Positions 1 through 10,188 of a DNA stretch of 64,000 nucleotides are shown piece by piece. Under the pieces are notes generated by a model that was not told where the DNA came from, ran no database searches, and saw only the letters and a list, made by a program, of their open reading frames with translations. The stretch covers positions 72,955,501 to 73,019,500 of the forward strand of contig CM056574.1 of the NCBI GenBank assembly GCA_029721435.1, written 5' to 3'. A program made the position numbers and the translations under genes. Position 1 is the stretch's first letter. Each line of letters begins with the position of its first letter. Origin of the DNA: Gymnothorax reevesii (lineage: Eukaryota; Chordata; Actinopteri; Anguilliformes; Muraenidae).

Positions 1-79
1 CATATTGTCACAATTCACTCAAGTTTGTCACTTTCCCACTGGGTTACACACAGAATGGACATTTTTGACAAGCAAAATT

Positions 80-103
80 AAAAAAAAAGAAAGTTTTTGA
101 AAA
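80..103 (+). other. A-tract cluster of the monomer (example copy)
   Basis: A run of nine A, then AAA, TTTTT and AAAA separated by single G residues, so tracts are spaced by roughly 5-10 bp. This arrangement is known to favour intrinsic curvature. It is present in every intact monomer; the first run varies between about 7 and 10 A, and copies at 21399 and 24533 have a C inside it. Confidence 0.75.
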
Positions 104-122
104 GTACATATCTTCACTTCAG

Positions 123-128
123 AAGCTT
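123..128 (+). other. HindIII site present once per monomer
   Basis: The aagctt of cagaagctt recurs in nearly all monomers, so a HindIII digest should give a ~352-bp ladder. It is lost (aagctg) in G at 26290 and 30857 and A at 28749 and 33316, which would give double-length fragments. Confidence 0.9.
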
Positions 129-158
129 ATATTCACTTAAAATTGGCCATACAAGCAC

Positions 159-173
159 ATTGGACCAATCGAT
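159..173 (+). promoter_or_regulatory. ATTGG-A-CCAAT dyad plus ATCGAT (possible protein site)
   Basis: The monomer centre holds an 11-bp dyad of CCAAT arms about one base, running into the palindrome atcgat. It is intact in A, B, E, F, I and many H copies. It is broken to ccaaacgat in C and G, to acaaacgat in D and J, and to gaatcgat or tgaccaat in some H copies. CCAAT is the NF-Y core; binding here is inference only. Confidence 0.45.
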
Positions 174-297
174 ACAACATATGCAATGCACTGTGATCTG
201 AAGCTGTTCCCTGGCCAGAAGCACGCACAGTTTCACATTCTGACCTTAAAACCTCAAGGAAGCGTGTTTTCATGAAAGCACGTATAGCCACAGTTTC

Positions 298-313
298 AGC
301 GCTCTAGCGCGCT
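298..313 (+). other. AGCGC/GCGCT dyad near the monomer end
   Basis: Arms agcgc (298-302) and gcgct (309-313) flank tctagc. A, E, F and I keep the full dyad; B, C, D, G and H have ctcgc in the right arm, leaving a 4-bp agcg/cgct pairing. The locus is the most CpG-dense point of the monomer. Confidence 0.6.
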
Positions 314-351
314 TCCTTACAGAGATACGAGCATATTCACTCGAATTCAGT

Positions 352-702
352 AATATAGTCACAATTCACTGAAGTTGTTCACTTTCCCACTGAGTAACAC
401 ACAGAATGGACATTTCTGACAAGCAAATCTAAAAAAAAGAAAGTTTTTGAAAAAGTGCATATCTTCACTACAGAAGCTTATATTCACTTCCAAATGGCCA
501 TACAAGCACATTGGACCAATCGATACAATATATGCAATGCACTGTGATCTGAAGCTGTTCCCAGGCCAGAAACACGCTCAGATTCACGTTCTGAGCTTAA
601 AACCTCAAAGAAGCATGTTTTCATGAAAGTGCGTATAGCCACAGTTTCAGCGCTCTAGCTCGCTTTCTTACAGAGATAAACGCATATTCACTCCAATTCA
701 GT
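352..702 (+). repeat. Satellite monomer type B (reference copy)
   Basis: The head is distinctive: aatatagtcac, cactgaagttgttc, gagtaacacac, acatttctgac and caagcaaatct. The body has cacttccaaatgg, caatatatgcaatg, gttcccaggcc and an agcatg...gtgcgtatagcc tail. Almost always it directly follows A. This copy has cttcactac, as does its counterpart at 8081, whereas the B at 2811 has cttcacttc. Confidence 0.95.
576..596 (+). other. GCTCAGA/TCTGAGC inverted repeat (example in B)
   Basis: Perfect 7-bp arms (576-582 and 590-596) around a 7-base spacer ttcacgt, able to form a small hairpin or bind a dimeric protein. It is complete in B, D, F, H, I and G2. One pair is lost in C and in G (tactgagc), and it is mostly destroyed in A and E (gcacag...ctga). 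Confidence 0.7.
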
Positions 703-1054
703 CATATTGTCACAATTCACTCAAGTTTGTCACTTTCCCACTAAGTTACACACAGAAAGGACATTTTTGACAAGAAAAAACTAAAAAAAAGAAAGTTTTT
801 GAAAAAGTGCATATCTTCACTTCAGAAGCTTATATTCACTTCCAAATGGCCATACAAGCACATTCGACCAAACGATACCATATATGCATTGCACTGTGAT
901 CTGAAGCTGCTGCCAGGCCGGAAACACACTCAGATTCACGTTCTGAGCTTAAAACCTCAAAGAAGCATGTTTTCATGAAAGTGCGTATCGCCACAGTTTC
1001 AGCGCTCTTGCTCGCTTTCTTACAGAGATAAACGCATATTCACTCCAATTCAGT
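703..1054 (+). repeat. Satellite monomer type C (reference copy)
   Basis: Diagnostic bases: cactaagttac, caagaaaaaact, cttccaaatgg, accaaacgatacc, gctgctgccaggccgg, acacactcag, gtatcgcc and gcgctcttgctcgc. The copies at 703 and 8432 share cattcgacc where other C copies have cattggacc, which ties these two regions together as duplicates. Confidence 0.95.
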
Positions 1055-1406
1055 CATATTGTCACAATTCACTCAAGTTTGTCACTTTCCCACTAAGTTA
1101 CACACAGAAAGGACATTTTTGACAAGAAAAAACTAAAAAAAAGAAAGTTTTTGAAAAAGTGCATATCTTCACTTCAGAAGCTTATATTCACTTCCAATTG
1201 GCCATACAAGCACATTGGAACAAACGATACAATATATGCATTGCACTGTGATCTGAAGCTGTTGCCAGGCCAGAAACACGCTCAGATTCACGTTCTGAGC
1301 TTAAAACCTCAAAGAAGCATGTTTTCATGAAAGTGTGTATCGCCACAGTTTCAGCGCTCTAGCTCGCTTTCTTACAGAGATAAACGCATATTCACTCCAA
1401 TTCAGT
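1055..1406 (+). repeat. Satellite monomer type D (reference copy)
   Basis: Head as in C (cactaagttac, caagaaaaaact). The body has cttccaattggcc, cattggaacaaacg, gctgttgcc and the tail gtgtgtatcgcc. The copies at 19318 and 27694 carry cttctattc in place of cttatattc. Confidence 0.93.
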
Positions 1407-1758
1407 CATATTGTCACAATTCACTCAAGTTTGTCACTTTCCCACTAAGTTACACACAGAAAGGACATTTTTGACAAGAAAAAACTAAAAAAAAGAAAGT
1501 TTTTGAAAAAGTGCATATCTTCACTTCAGAAGCTTATATTCACTTAAAATTGGCTATACAAGCACATTGGACCAATCGATACAATATATGCAATGCACTG
1601 TGATCTGAAGCTGTTCCCTGGCCAGAAGCACGCACAGTTTCACATTCTGAGCTTAAAACCTCAAAGAAGCGTGTTTTAATGAAAGCACGTATAGCCACAG
1701 TTTCAGCGCTCTAGCGCGCTTCCTTCCAGAGATAAACGCATATTCACTCCAATTCAGT
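1407..1758 (+). repeat. Satellite monomer type E (reference copy)
   Basis: C/D-like head, then cacttaaaattggctatac (ggccatac in some copies), gttccctggcc, gcacgcacag, gcgtgttttaatgaaagcacg and the tail cgcgcttccttccagag. The middle and right parts resemble A, so E looks like an old C/D-to-A recombinant. Confidence 0.93.
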
Positions 1759-2110
1759 CATATTGTCACAATTCACTCAAGTTTGTCACTTTCCCACTGG
1801 GTTACACACAGAAAGGACATTTTTGACAAGCAAAATTAAAAAAAAAGAAAGTTTTTGAAAAAGTGCATATCTTCACTTCAGAAGCTTCTATTCACTTCCA
1901 ATTGGCCATACAAGCACATTGGACCAATCGATACCATATAAGCATTGCACTGTGATCTGAAGCTGTTCCCAGGCCTTAAACACGCTCAGATTCACGTTCT
2001 GAGCTTAAAACGTCAAAGAAGCGTGTTTCCATGAAAGTGCGTATAGCCACAGTTTCAGCGCTCTAGCGCGCTTCCTTACAGAGATAAACGCATATTCACT
2101 CCAATTCAGT
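1759..2110 (+). repeat. Satellite monomer type F (reference copy)
   Basis: Diagnostic bases: cactgggttac with agaaaggac, caagcaaaatt, the long form gaaaaagtgcat, cttctattc, cttccaattgg, ccaatcgataccatataagc, and gcgtgtttcc with gtgcgtatagcc. The early copies (1759, 4218, 9488, 11595) have ccaggccttaaac; later copies have ccaggccagaaac. Confidence 0.93.
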
Positions 2111-2460
2111 CATATTGTCACAATTCACTCAAGTTTGTCACTTTCCCACTGGGTTACACACAGAATGGACATTTTTGACAAGCAAAATTAAAAAAAAATA
2201 AAGTTTTTGAAAAGTACATATCTTCACTTCAGAAGCTTATATTCACTTAAAATTGGCCATAAAAGCCATTGGACCAAACGATACCATATACGCATTGCAT
2301 TGTGATCTGAAGCTGTTCCCAGGCCAGAAACACGCTCAGATTCACGTACTGAGCTTAAAACCTCAAAGAAGCGTGTTTTCATGAAAGTGCGTATAGCCAC
2401 AGTTTCAGCGCTCTAGCTCGCTTTCTTACAGAGATAAACGCATATTCACTCCAATTCAGT
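2111..2460 (+). repeat. Satellite monomer type G (reference copy)
   Basis: A-like head (cactgggttac, agaatggac, gaaaagtacat). The middle is two bases shorter (ataaaagccattgg instead of atacaagcacattgg), followed by atacgcattgcattg and cacgtactgagc. The two-base loss explains its 349-350-bp length. G closes HOR-1 and is normally followed by A. Confidence 0.93.
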
Positions 2461-4569
2461 CATATTGTCACAATTCACTCAAGTTTGTCACTTTCCCACT
2501 GGGTTACACACAGAATGGACATTTTTGACAAGCAAAATTAAAAAAAAGAAAGTTTTTGAAAAGTACATATCTTCACTTCAGAAGCTTATATTCACTTAAA
2601 ATTGGCCATACAAGCACATTGGACCAATCGATACAACATATGCAATGCACTGTGATCTGAAGCTGTTCCCTGGCCAGAAGCACGCACAGTTTCACATTCT
2701 GACCTTAAAACCTCAAGGAAGCGTGTTTTCATGAAAGCACGTATAGCCACAGTTTCAGCGCTCTAGCGCGCTTCCTTACAGAGATACGAGCATATTCACT
2801 CGAATTCAGTAATATAGTCACAATTCACTGAAGTTGTTCACTTTCCCACTGAGTAACACACAGAATGGACATTTCTGACAAGCAAATCTAAAAAAAAGAA
2901 AGTTTTTGAAAAAGTGCATATCTTCACTTCAGAAGCTTATATTCACTTCCAAATGGCCATACAAGCACATTGGACCAATCGATACAATATATGCAATGCA
3001 CTGTGATCTGAAGCTGTTCCCAGGCCAGAAACACGCTCAGATTCACGTTCTGAGCTTAAAACCTCAAAGAAGCATGTTTTCATGAAAGTGCGTATAGCCA
3101 CAGTTTCAGCGCTCTAGCTCGCTTTCTTACAGAGATAAACGCATATTCACTCCAATTCAGTCATATTGTCACAATTCACTCAAGTTTGTCACTTTCCCAC
3201 TAAGTTACACACAGAAAGGACATTTTTGACAAGAAAAAACTAAAAAAAAGAAAGTTTTTGAAAAAGTGCATATCTTCACTTCAGAAGCTTATATTCACTT
3301 CCAAATGGCCATACAAGCACATTGGACCAAACGATACCATATATGCATTGCACTGTGATCTGAAGCTGCTGCCAGGCCGGAAACACACTCAGATTCACGT
3401 TCTGAGCTTAAAACCTCAAAGAAGCATGTTTTCATGAAAGTGCGTATCGCCACAGTTTCAGCGCTCTTGCTCGCTTTCTTACAGAGATAAACGCATATTC
3501 ACTCCAATTCAGTCATATTGTCACAATTCACTCAAGTTTGTCACTTTCCCACTAAGTTACACACAGAAAGGACATTTTTGACAAGAAAAAACTAAAAAAA
3601 AGAAAGTTTTTGAAAAAGTGCATATCTTCACTTCAGAAGCTTATATTCACTTCCAATTGGCCATACAAGCACATTGGAACAAACGATACAATATATGCAT
3701 TGCACTGTGATCTGAAGCTGTTGCCAGGCCAGAAACACGCTCAGATTCACGTTCTGAGCTTAAAACCTCAAAGAAGCATGTTTTCATGAAAGTGTGTATC
3801 GCCACAGTTTCAGCGCTCTAGCTCGCTTTCTTACAGAGATAAACGCATATTCACTCCAATTCAGTCATATTGTCACAATTCACTCAAGTTTGTCACTTTC
3901 CCACTAAGTTACACACAGAAAGGACATTTTTGACAAGAAAAAACTAAAAAAAAGAAAGTTTTTGAAAAAGTGCATATCTTCACTTCAGAAGCTTATATTC
4001 ACTTAAAATTGGCTATACAAGCACATTGGACCAATCGATACAATATATGCAATGCACTGTGATCTGAAGCTGTTCCCTGGCCAGAAGCACGCACAGTTTC
4101 ACATTCTGAGCTTAAAACCTCAAAGAAGCGTGTTTTAATGAAAGCACGTATAGCCACAGTTTCAGCGCTCTAGCGCGCTTCCTTCCAGAGATAAACGCAT
4201 ATTCACTCCAATTCAGTCATATTCTCACAATTCACTCAAGTTTGTCACTTTCCCACTGGGTTACACACAGAAAGGACATTTTTGACAAGCAAAATTAAAA
4301 AAAAAGAAAGTTTTTGAAAAAGTGCATATCTTCACTTCAGAAGCTTCTATTCACTTCCAATTGGCCATACAAGCACATTGGACCAATCGATACCATATAA
4401 GCATTGCACTGTGATCTGAAGCTGTTCCCAGGCCTTAAACACGCTCAGATTCACGTTCTGAGCTTAAAACCTCAAAGAAGCGTGTTTCCATGAAAGTGCG
4501 TATAGCCACAGTTTCAGCGCTCTAGCGCGCTTCCTTACAGAGATAAACGCATATTCACTCCAATTCAGT
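2461..4569 (+). repeat. HOR-1 copy 2, truncated: A B C D E F
   Basis: Monomers start at 2461, 2811, 3162, 3514, 3866 and 4218. The G member is missing; D2 follows F directly at 4570, in register. This is the junction to HOR-2. Confidence 0.95.
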
Positions 4570-4921
4570 CATATTGTCACAATTCACTCAAGTTTGTCAC
4601 TTTCCCACTAAGTTACACACAGAAAGGACATTTTTGACAAGAAAAAACTAAAAAAAAGAAAGTTTTTGAAAAAGTGCATATCTTCACTTCAGAAGCTTCT
4701 ATTCACTTCCAATTGGCCATACAAGCACATTGGAACAAACGATACAATATATGCATTGCACTGTGATCTGAAGCTGTTGCCAGGCCAGAAACACGCTCAG
4801 ATTCACGTTCTGAGCTTAAAACCTCAAAGAAGCATGTTTTCATGAAAGTGCGTATCGCCACAGTTTCAGCGCTCTAGCTCGCTTTCTTACAGAGATAAAC
4901 GCATATTCACTCCAATTCAGT
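4570..4921 (+). repeat. Satellite monomer type D2
   Basis: D-like monomer with cttctattc and the tail gtgcgtatcgcc instead of gtgtgtatcgcc. Later copies add ctgggctt (12999, 34370, 38238) or caagctc plus ttctgcgctc (42103, 46672, 47376, 51945, 54405). These derived bases let the copies be ordered in time. Confidence 0.9.
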
Positions 4922-5273
4922 CATATTGTCACAATTCACTCAAGTTTGTCACTTTCCCACTAAGTTACACACAGAAAGGACATTTTTGACAAGAAAAAAC
5001 TAAAAAAAAGAAAGTTTTTGAAAAAGTGCATATCTTCACTTCAGAAGCTTATATTCACTTAAAATTGGCCATACAAGCACATTGGACCAATCGATACAAT
5101 ATATGCAATGCACTGTGTTCTGAAGCTGTTCCCAGGCCAGAAACACGCTCAGATTCACGTTCTGAGCTTAAAACCTCAAAGAAGCATGTTTTCATGAAAG
5201 TGCTTATAGCCACAGTTTCAGCACTCTAGCTCGCTTTCTTACAGAGATAAACGCATATTCACTCCAATTCAGT
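4922..5273 (+). repeat. Satellite monomer type H
   Basis: C/D-like head, cacttaaaattggcc, then the private marker cactgtgttctgaag (others have gtgatctg), gttcccaggcc, and agcatg with gtgcttatagcc. Copies at 20726, 22454 and 23861 carry gacgaatcg. Copies from 42455 onward carry catttgacc. Confidence 0.93.
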
Positions 5274-5622
5274 CATATTGTCACAATTCACTCAAGTTTG
5301 TCACTTTCTCACTAAGTTACACACAGAAAGGACATTTTTGACAAGCAAAACTAAAAAAAAGAAAGTTTTTGAAAAGTACATATCTTCACTTCAGAAGCTT
5401 ATATTCACTTAAAATTGGCCATAAAAGCCATTGGACCAAACGATACCATATTCGCATTGCATTGTGATCTGAAGCTGTTCCCAGGCCAGAAACACGCTCA
5501 GATTCACGTTCTGAGCTTAAAACCTCAAAGAAGCGTGTTTCCATGAAAGTGCGTATAGCCACAGTTTCAGCGCTCTAGCTCGCTTTCTTACAGAGATAAA
5601 CGCATATTCACTCCAATTCAGT
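5274..5622 (+). repeat. Satellite monomer type G2
   Basis: Like G in the middle (ataaaagccattgg), but the head is tttctcactaagttac with caagcaaaact, and cacgttctgagc replaces cacgtactgagc. It always follows an H-type monomer and precedes A. Other copies start at 13703, 15809 and 57217, and shortened ones at 21071 and 24206. Confidence 0.92.
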
Positions 5623-5973
5623 CATATTGTCACAATTCACTCAAGTTTGTCACTTTCCCACTGGGTTACACACAGAATGGACATTTTTGACAAGCAAAAT
5701 TAAAAAAAAAGAAAGTTTTTGAAAAGTACATATCTTCACTTCAGAAGCTTATATTCACTTAAAATTGGCCATACAAGCACATTGGACCAATCGATACAAC
5801 ATATGCAATGCACTGTGATCTGAAGCTGTTCCCTGGCCAGAAGCACGCACAGTTTCACATTCTGACCTTAAAACCTCAAGGAAGCGTGTTTTCATGAAAG
5901 CACTTATAGCCACAGTTTCAGCGCTCTAGCGCGCTTCCTTACAGAGATAAAGGCATATTCACTCGAATTCAGT

Positions 5974-6324
5974 CATATTGTCACAATTCACTCAAGTTTG
6001 TCACTTTCCCACTGGGTTACACACAGAAAGGACATTTTTGACAAGCAAAACAAAAAAAAAGAAAGTTTTTGAAAAAGTGCATATCTTCACTTCAGAAGCT
6101 TATATTCACTTCCAAATGGACATACAAGCACATTGGACCAATCGATACCATATAAGCATTGCACTGTGATCTGAAGCTGTTCCCAGGCTAGAAACACGCT
6201 CAGATTCACGTTCTGAGCTTAAAACCTCAAAGAAGCGTGTTTCCATGAACGTGCGTATAGCCACAGTTTCAGCGCTCTAGCGCGCTTCCTTACAGAGATA
6301 CGAGCATATTCACTCCAATTCAGT
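5974..6324 (+). repeat. Satellite monomer type I
   Basis: Markers: cactgggttac with agaaaggac, caagcaaaac followed directly by the A run, cttccaaatgg, ataccatataagc, ccaggctagaaac and gtttccatgaacgtgcg, with the tail gatacgagc...aatatag. It lies between A and J (5974, 14403, 16509, 24884, 39293, 43862, 49135, 57917); at 29451 it follows B because of a duplication junction. Confidence 0.93.
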
Positions 6325-6675
6325 AATATAGTCACAATTCACTGAAGTTGTTCACTTTCCCACTGAATTACACACAGAATGGACATTTCTGACAAGCAAA
6401 TCTAAAAAAAAGAAAGTTTTTGAAAAAGTGCATATCTTCACTTCAGAAGCTTCTATTCACTTCCAATTGGCCATTCAAGCACATTGGAACAAACGATACA
6501 ATATATGCATTGCACTGTGATCTGAAGCTGTTGCCAGGCCAGAAACACGCTCAGATTCACGTTCTGAGCTTAAAACCTCAAAGAAGCATGTTTTCATGAA
6601 AGTGTGTATCGCCACAGTTTCAGCGCTCTAGCTCGCATTCTTACAGAGATAAACGCATATTCAATCCAATTCAGT
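6325..6675 (+). repeat. Satellite monomer type J (B/D hybrid)
   Basis: The left ~80 bp are B-type (aatatagtcac, gaagttgttc, acatttctgac, caagcaaatct). The right part is D-type (cttccaattggcc, attggaacaaacg, gctgttgcc, gtgtgtatcgcc), with a private ggccattcaagc. The switch lies within roughly positions 75-125 of the monomer. It recurs in fixed order after I, so this old crossover product became a standard HOR member. Confidence 0.92.
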
Positions 6676-7729
6676 CATATTGTCACAATTCACTCAAGTT
6701 TGTCACTTTCCCACTAAGTTACACACAGAGAGGACATTTTTGACAAGAAAAAAATAAAAATAAGAAAGTTTTTGAAAAAGTGCATATCTTCACTTCAGAA
6801 GCTTACATTCACTTAAAATTGGCCATACAAGCACATTGGACCAATCGATACAATATATGCAATGCACTGTGATCTGAAGCTGTTCCCTGGCCAGAAGCAC
6901 GCACAGTTTCACATTCTGAGCTTAAAACCTCAAAGAAGCGTGTTTTAATGAAAGCACGTATAGCCACAGTTTCAGCGCTCTAGCGCGCTTCCTTCCAGAG
7001 ATAAACGCATATTCACTCCAATTCAGTCATATTGTCACAATTCACTCAAGTTTGTCACTTTCCCACTGGGTTACACACAGAAAGGACATTTTTGACAAGC
7101 AAAATTAAAAAAAAAGAAAGTTTTTGAAAAAGTGCATATCTTCACTTCAGAAGCTTCTATTCACTTCCAATTGGCCATAAAAGCACATTGGACCAATCGA
7201 TACCATATAAGCATTGCACTGTGATCTGAAGCTGTTCCCAGGCCAGAAACACGCTCAGATTCACGTTCTGAGCTTAAAACCTCAAAGAAGCGTGTTTCCA
7301 TGAAAGTGCGTATAGCCACAGTTTCAGCGTTCTAGCGCGCTTCCTTACAGAGATAAACGCATATTCACTCCAATTCAGTCATATTGTCACAATTCACTCA
7401 AGTTTTTCACTTTCCCACTGGGTTACACACAGAATGGACATTTTTGACAAGCAAAATTAAAAAAAAAGAAAGTTTTTGAAAAGTACATATCTTCACTTCA
7501 GAAGCTTATATTCACTTAAAATTGGTCATAAAAGCCATTGGACCAAACGATACCATATACGCATTGCATTGTGATCTGAAGCTGTTCCCAGGCCAGAAAC
7601 ACGCTCAGATTCACGTACTGAGCTTAAAACCTCAAAGAAGCGTGTTTCCATGAAAGTGCGTATAGCCACAGTTTCAGCGCTCTAGCTCGCTTTCTTACAG
7701 AGATAAACGCATATTCACTCCAATTCAGT

Positions 7730-10188
7730 CATATTGTCACAATTCACTCAAGTTTGTCACTTTCCCACTGGGTTACACACAGAATGGACATTTTTGACAA
7801 GCAAAATTAAAAAAAAAGAAAGTTTTTGAAAAGTACATATCTTCACTTCAGAAGCTTATATTCACTTAAAATTGGCCATACAAGCACATTGGACCAATCG
7901 ATACAACATATGCAATGCACTGTGATCTGAAGCTGTTCCCTGGCCAGAAGCACGCACAGTTTCACATTCTGACCTTAAAACCTCAAGGAAGCGTGTTTTC
8001 ATGAAAGCACGTATAGCCACAGTTTCAGCGCTCTAGCGCGCTTCCTTACAGAGATACGAGCATATTCACTCGAATTCAGTAATATAGTCACAATTCACTG
8101 AAGTTGTTCACTTTCCCACTGAGTAACACACAGAATGGACATTTCTGACAAGCAAATCTAAAAAAAAGAAAGTTTTTGAAAAAGTGCATATCTTCACTAC
8201 AGAAGCTTATATTCACTTCCAAATGGCCATACAAGCACATTGGACCAATCGATACAATATATGCAATGCACTGTGATCTGAAGCTGTTCCCAGGCCAGAA
8301 ACACGCTCAGATTCACGTTCTGAGCTTAAAACCTCAAAGAAGCATGTTTTCATGAAAGTGCGTATAGCCACAGTTTCAGCGCTCTAGCTCGCTTTCTTAC
8401 AGAGATAAACGCATATTCACTCCAATTCAGTCATATTGTCACAATTCACTCAAGTTTGTCACTTTCCCACTAAGTTACACACAGAAAGGACATTTTTGAC
8501 AAGAAAAAACTAAAAAAAAGAAAGTTTTTGAAAAAGTGCATATCTTCACTTCAGAAGCTTATATTCACTTCCAAATGGCCATACAAGCACATTCGACCAA
8601 ACGATACCATATATGCATTGCACTGTGATCTGAAGCTGCTGCCAGGCCGGAAACACACTCAGATTCACGTTCTGAGCTTAAAACCTCAAAGAAGCATGTT
8701 TTCATGAAAGTGCGTATCGCCACAGTTTCAGCGCTCTTGCTCGCTTTCTTACAGAGATAAACGCATATTCACTCCAATTCAGTCATATTGTCACAATTCA
8801 CTCAAGTTTGTCACTTTCCCACTAAGTTACACACAGAAAGGACATTTTTGACAAGAAAAAACTAAAAAAAAGAAAGTTTTTGAAAAAGTGCATATCTTCA
8901 CTTCAGAAGCTTATATTCACTTCCAATTGGCCATACAAGCACATTGGAACAAACGATACAATATATGCATTGCACTGTGATCTGAAGCTGTTGCCAGGCC
9001 AGAAACACGCTCAGATTCACGTTCTGAGCTTAAAACCTCAAAGAAGCATGTTTTCATGAAAGTGTGTATCGCCACAGTTTCAGCGCTCTAGCTCGCTTTC
9101 TTACAGAGATAAACGCATATTCACTCCAATTCAGTCATATTGTCACAATTCACTCAAGTTTGTCACTTTCCCACTAAGTTACACACAGAAAGGACATTTT
9201 TGACAAGAAAAAACTAAAAAAAAGAAAGTTTTTGAAAAAGTGCATATCTTCACTTCAGAAGCTTATATTCACTTAAAATTGGCTATACAAGCACATTGGA
9301 CCAATCGATACAATATATGCAATGCACTGTGATCTGAAGCTGTTCCCTGGCCAGAAGCACGCACAGTTTCACATTCTGAGCTTAAAACCTCAAAGAAGCG
9401 TGTTTTAATGAAAGCACGTATAGCCACAGTTTCAGCGCTCTAGCGCGCTTCCTTCCAGAGATAAACGCATATTCACTCCAATTCAGTCATATTGTCACAA
9501 TTCACTCAAGTTTGTCACTTTCCCACTGGGTTACACACAGAAAGGACATTTTTGACAAGCAAAATTAAAAAAAAAGAAAGTTTTTGAAAAAGTGCATATC
9601 TTCACTTCAGAAGCTTCTATTCACTTCCAATTGGCCATACAAGCACATTGGACCAATCGATACCATATAAGCATTGCACTGTGATCTGAAGCTGTTCCCA
9701 GGCCTTAAACACGCTCAGATTCACGTTCTGAGCTTAAAACCTCAAAGAAGCGTGTTTCCATGAAAGTGCGTATAGCCACAGTTTCAGCGCTCTAGCGCGC
9801 TTCCTTACAGAGATAAACGCATATTCACTCCAATTCAGTCATATTGTCACAATTCACTCAAGTTTGTCACTTTCCCACTGGGTTACACACAGAATGGACA
9901 TTTTTGACAAGCAAAATTAAAAAAAAGAAAGTTTTTGAAAAGTACATATCTTCACTTCAGAAGCTTATATTCACTTAAAATTGGCCATAAAAGCCATTGG
10001 ACCAAACGATACCATATACGCATTGCATTGTGATCTGAAGCTGTTCCCAGGCCAGAAACACGCTCAGATTCACGTACTGAGCTTAAAACCTCAAAGAAGC
10101 GTGTTTCCATGAAAGTGCGTATAGCCACAGTTTCAGCGCTCTAGCTCGCTTTCTTACAGAGATAAACGCATATTCACTCCAATTCAGT
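7730..10188 (+). repeat. HOR-1 copy 3: A B C D E F G
   Basis: Monomers start at 7730, 8081, 8432, 8784, 9136, 9488 and 9840. It shares private bases with 1-2460 (cttcactac in B, cattcgacc in C), so it is the counterpart of that unit shifted by 7,729 bp rather than of the adjacent copy at 2461. Confidence 0.95.

Larger units (their letters stand above)
1..351 (+). repeat. Satellite monomer type A (reference copy)
   Basis: Diagnostic bases: cactgggttac, agaatggac, caagcaaaatt, the short form gaaaagtacat, cacttaaaattgg, caacatatgc, gttccctggcc, gcacgcacag, ctgacctt, caaggaagcg and gaaagcacg. The tail before B is gatacgagc...cactcgaattcag. A is the commonest block starter. A second A version, followed by type I, has the tail gataaacgc and continues into catattg instead of aatatag. 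Confidence 0.95.
1..2460 (+). repeat. HOR-1 copy 1: A B C D E F G
   Basis: Seven monomers start at 1, 352, 703, 1055, 1407, 1759 and 2111, and the next A starts at 2461. The unit at 2461 repeats this one base for base apart from scattered substitutions (for example cattcgacc/cattggacc, cttcactac/cttcacttc, acgtcaaag/acctcaaag). The period is 2,460 bp. Confidence 0.95.
4570..7729 (+). repeat. HOR-2: D2 H G2 A I J E F G
   Basis: Nine monomers start at 4570, 4922, 5274, 5623, 5974, 6325, 6676, 7028 and 7380 (3,160 bp). D2, H, G2, I and J are absent from HOR-1, while A, E, F and G are shared. After G the array returns to HOR-1 at 7730. HOR-1 + partial HOR-1 + HOR-2 make a 22-monomer, 7,729-bp super-unit. 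Confidence 0.93.

Noticed and set aside
140..220. Faint resemblance to 5S rRNA (ggccatac and gatctgaagct), as in the fish 5S-derived HindIII satellite
   Set aside because: Only two short matches, about 50 bp apart instead of the ~35 bp in 5S rRNA, with no internal control region between them. A covariance or BLAST comparison with 5S rDNA would settle it; I would expect no significant hit.
298..313. Rho-independent terminator from the agcgc/gcgct dyad
   Set aside because: Very short stem, no following T run, and the context is eukaryotic satellite DNA.
881..900. Possible CENP-B box-like motif in C monomers (ttcgaccaaacgat)
   Set aside because: It is one base shorter than the CENP-B box spacing and has CGAT instead of CGGG. 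The ttcg occurs in only two copies (703 and 8432), being cattgg elsewhere.
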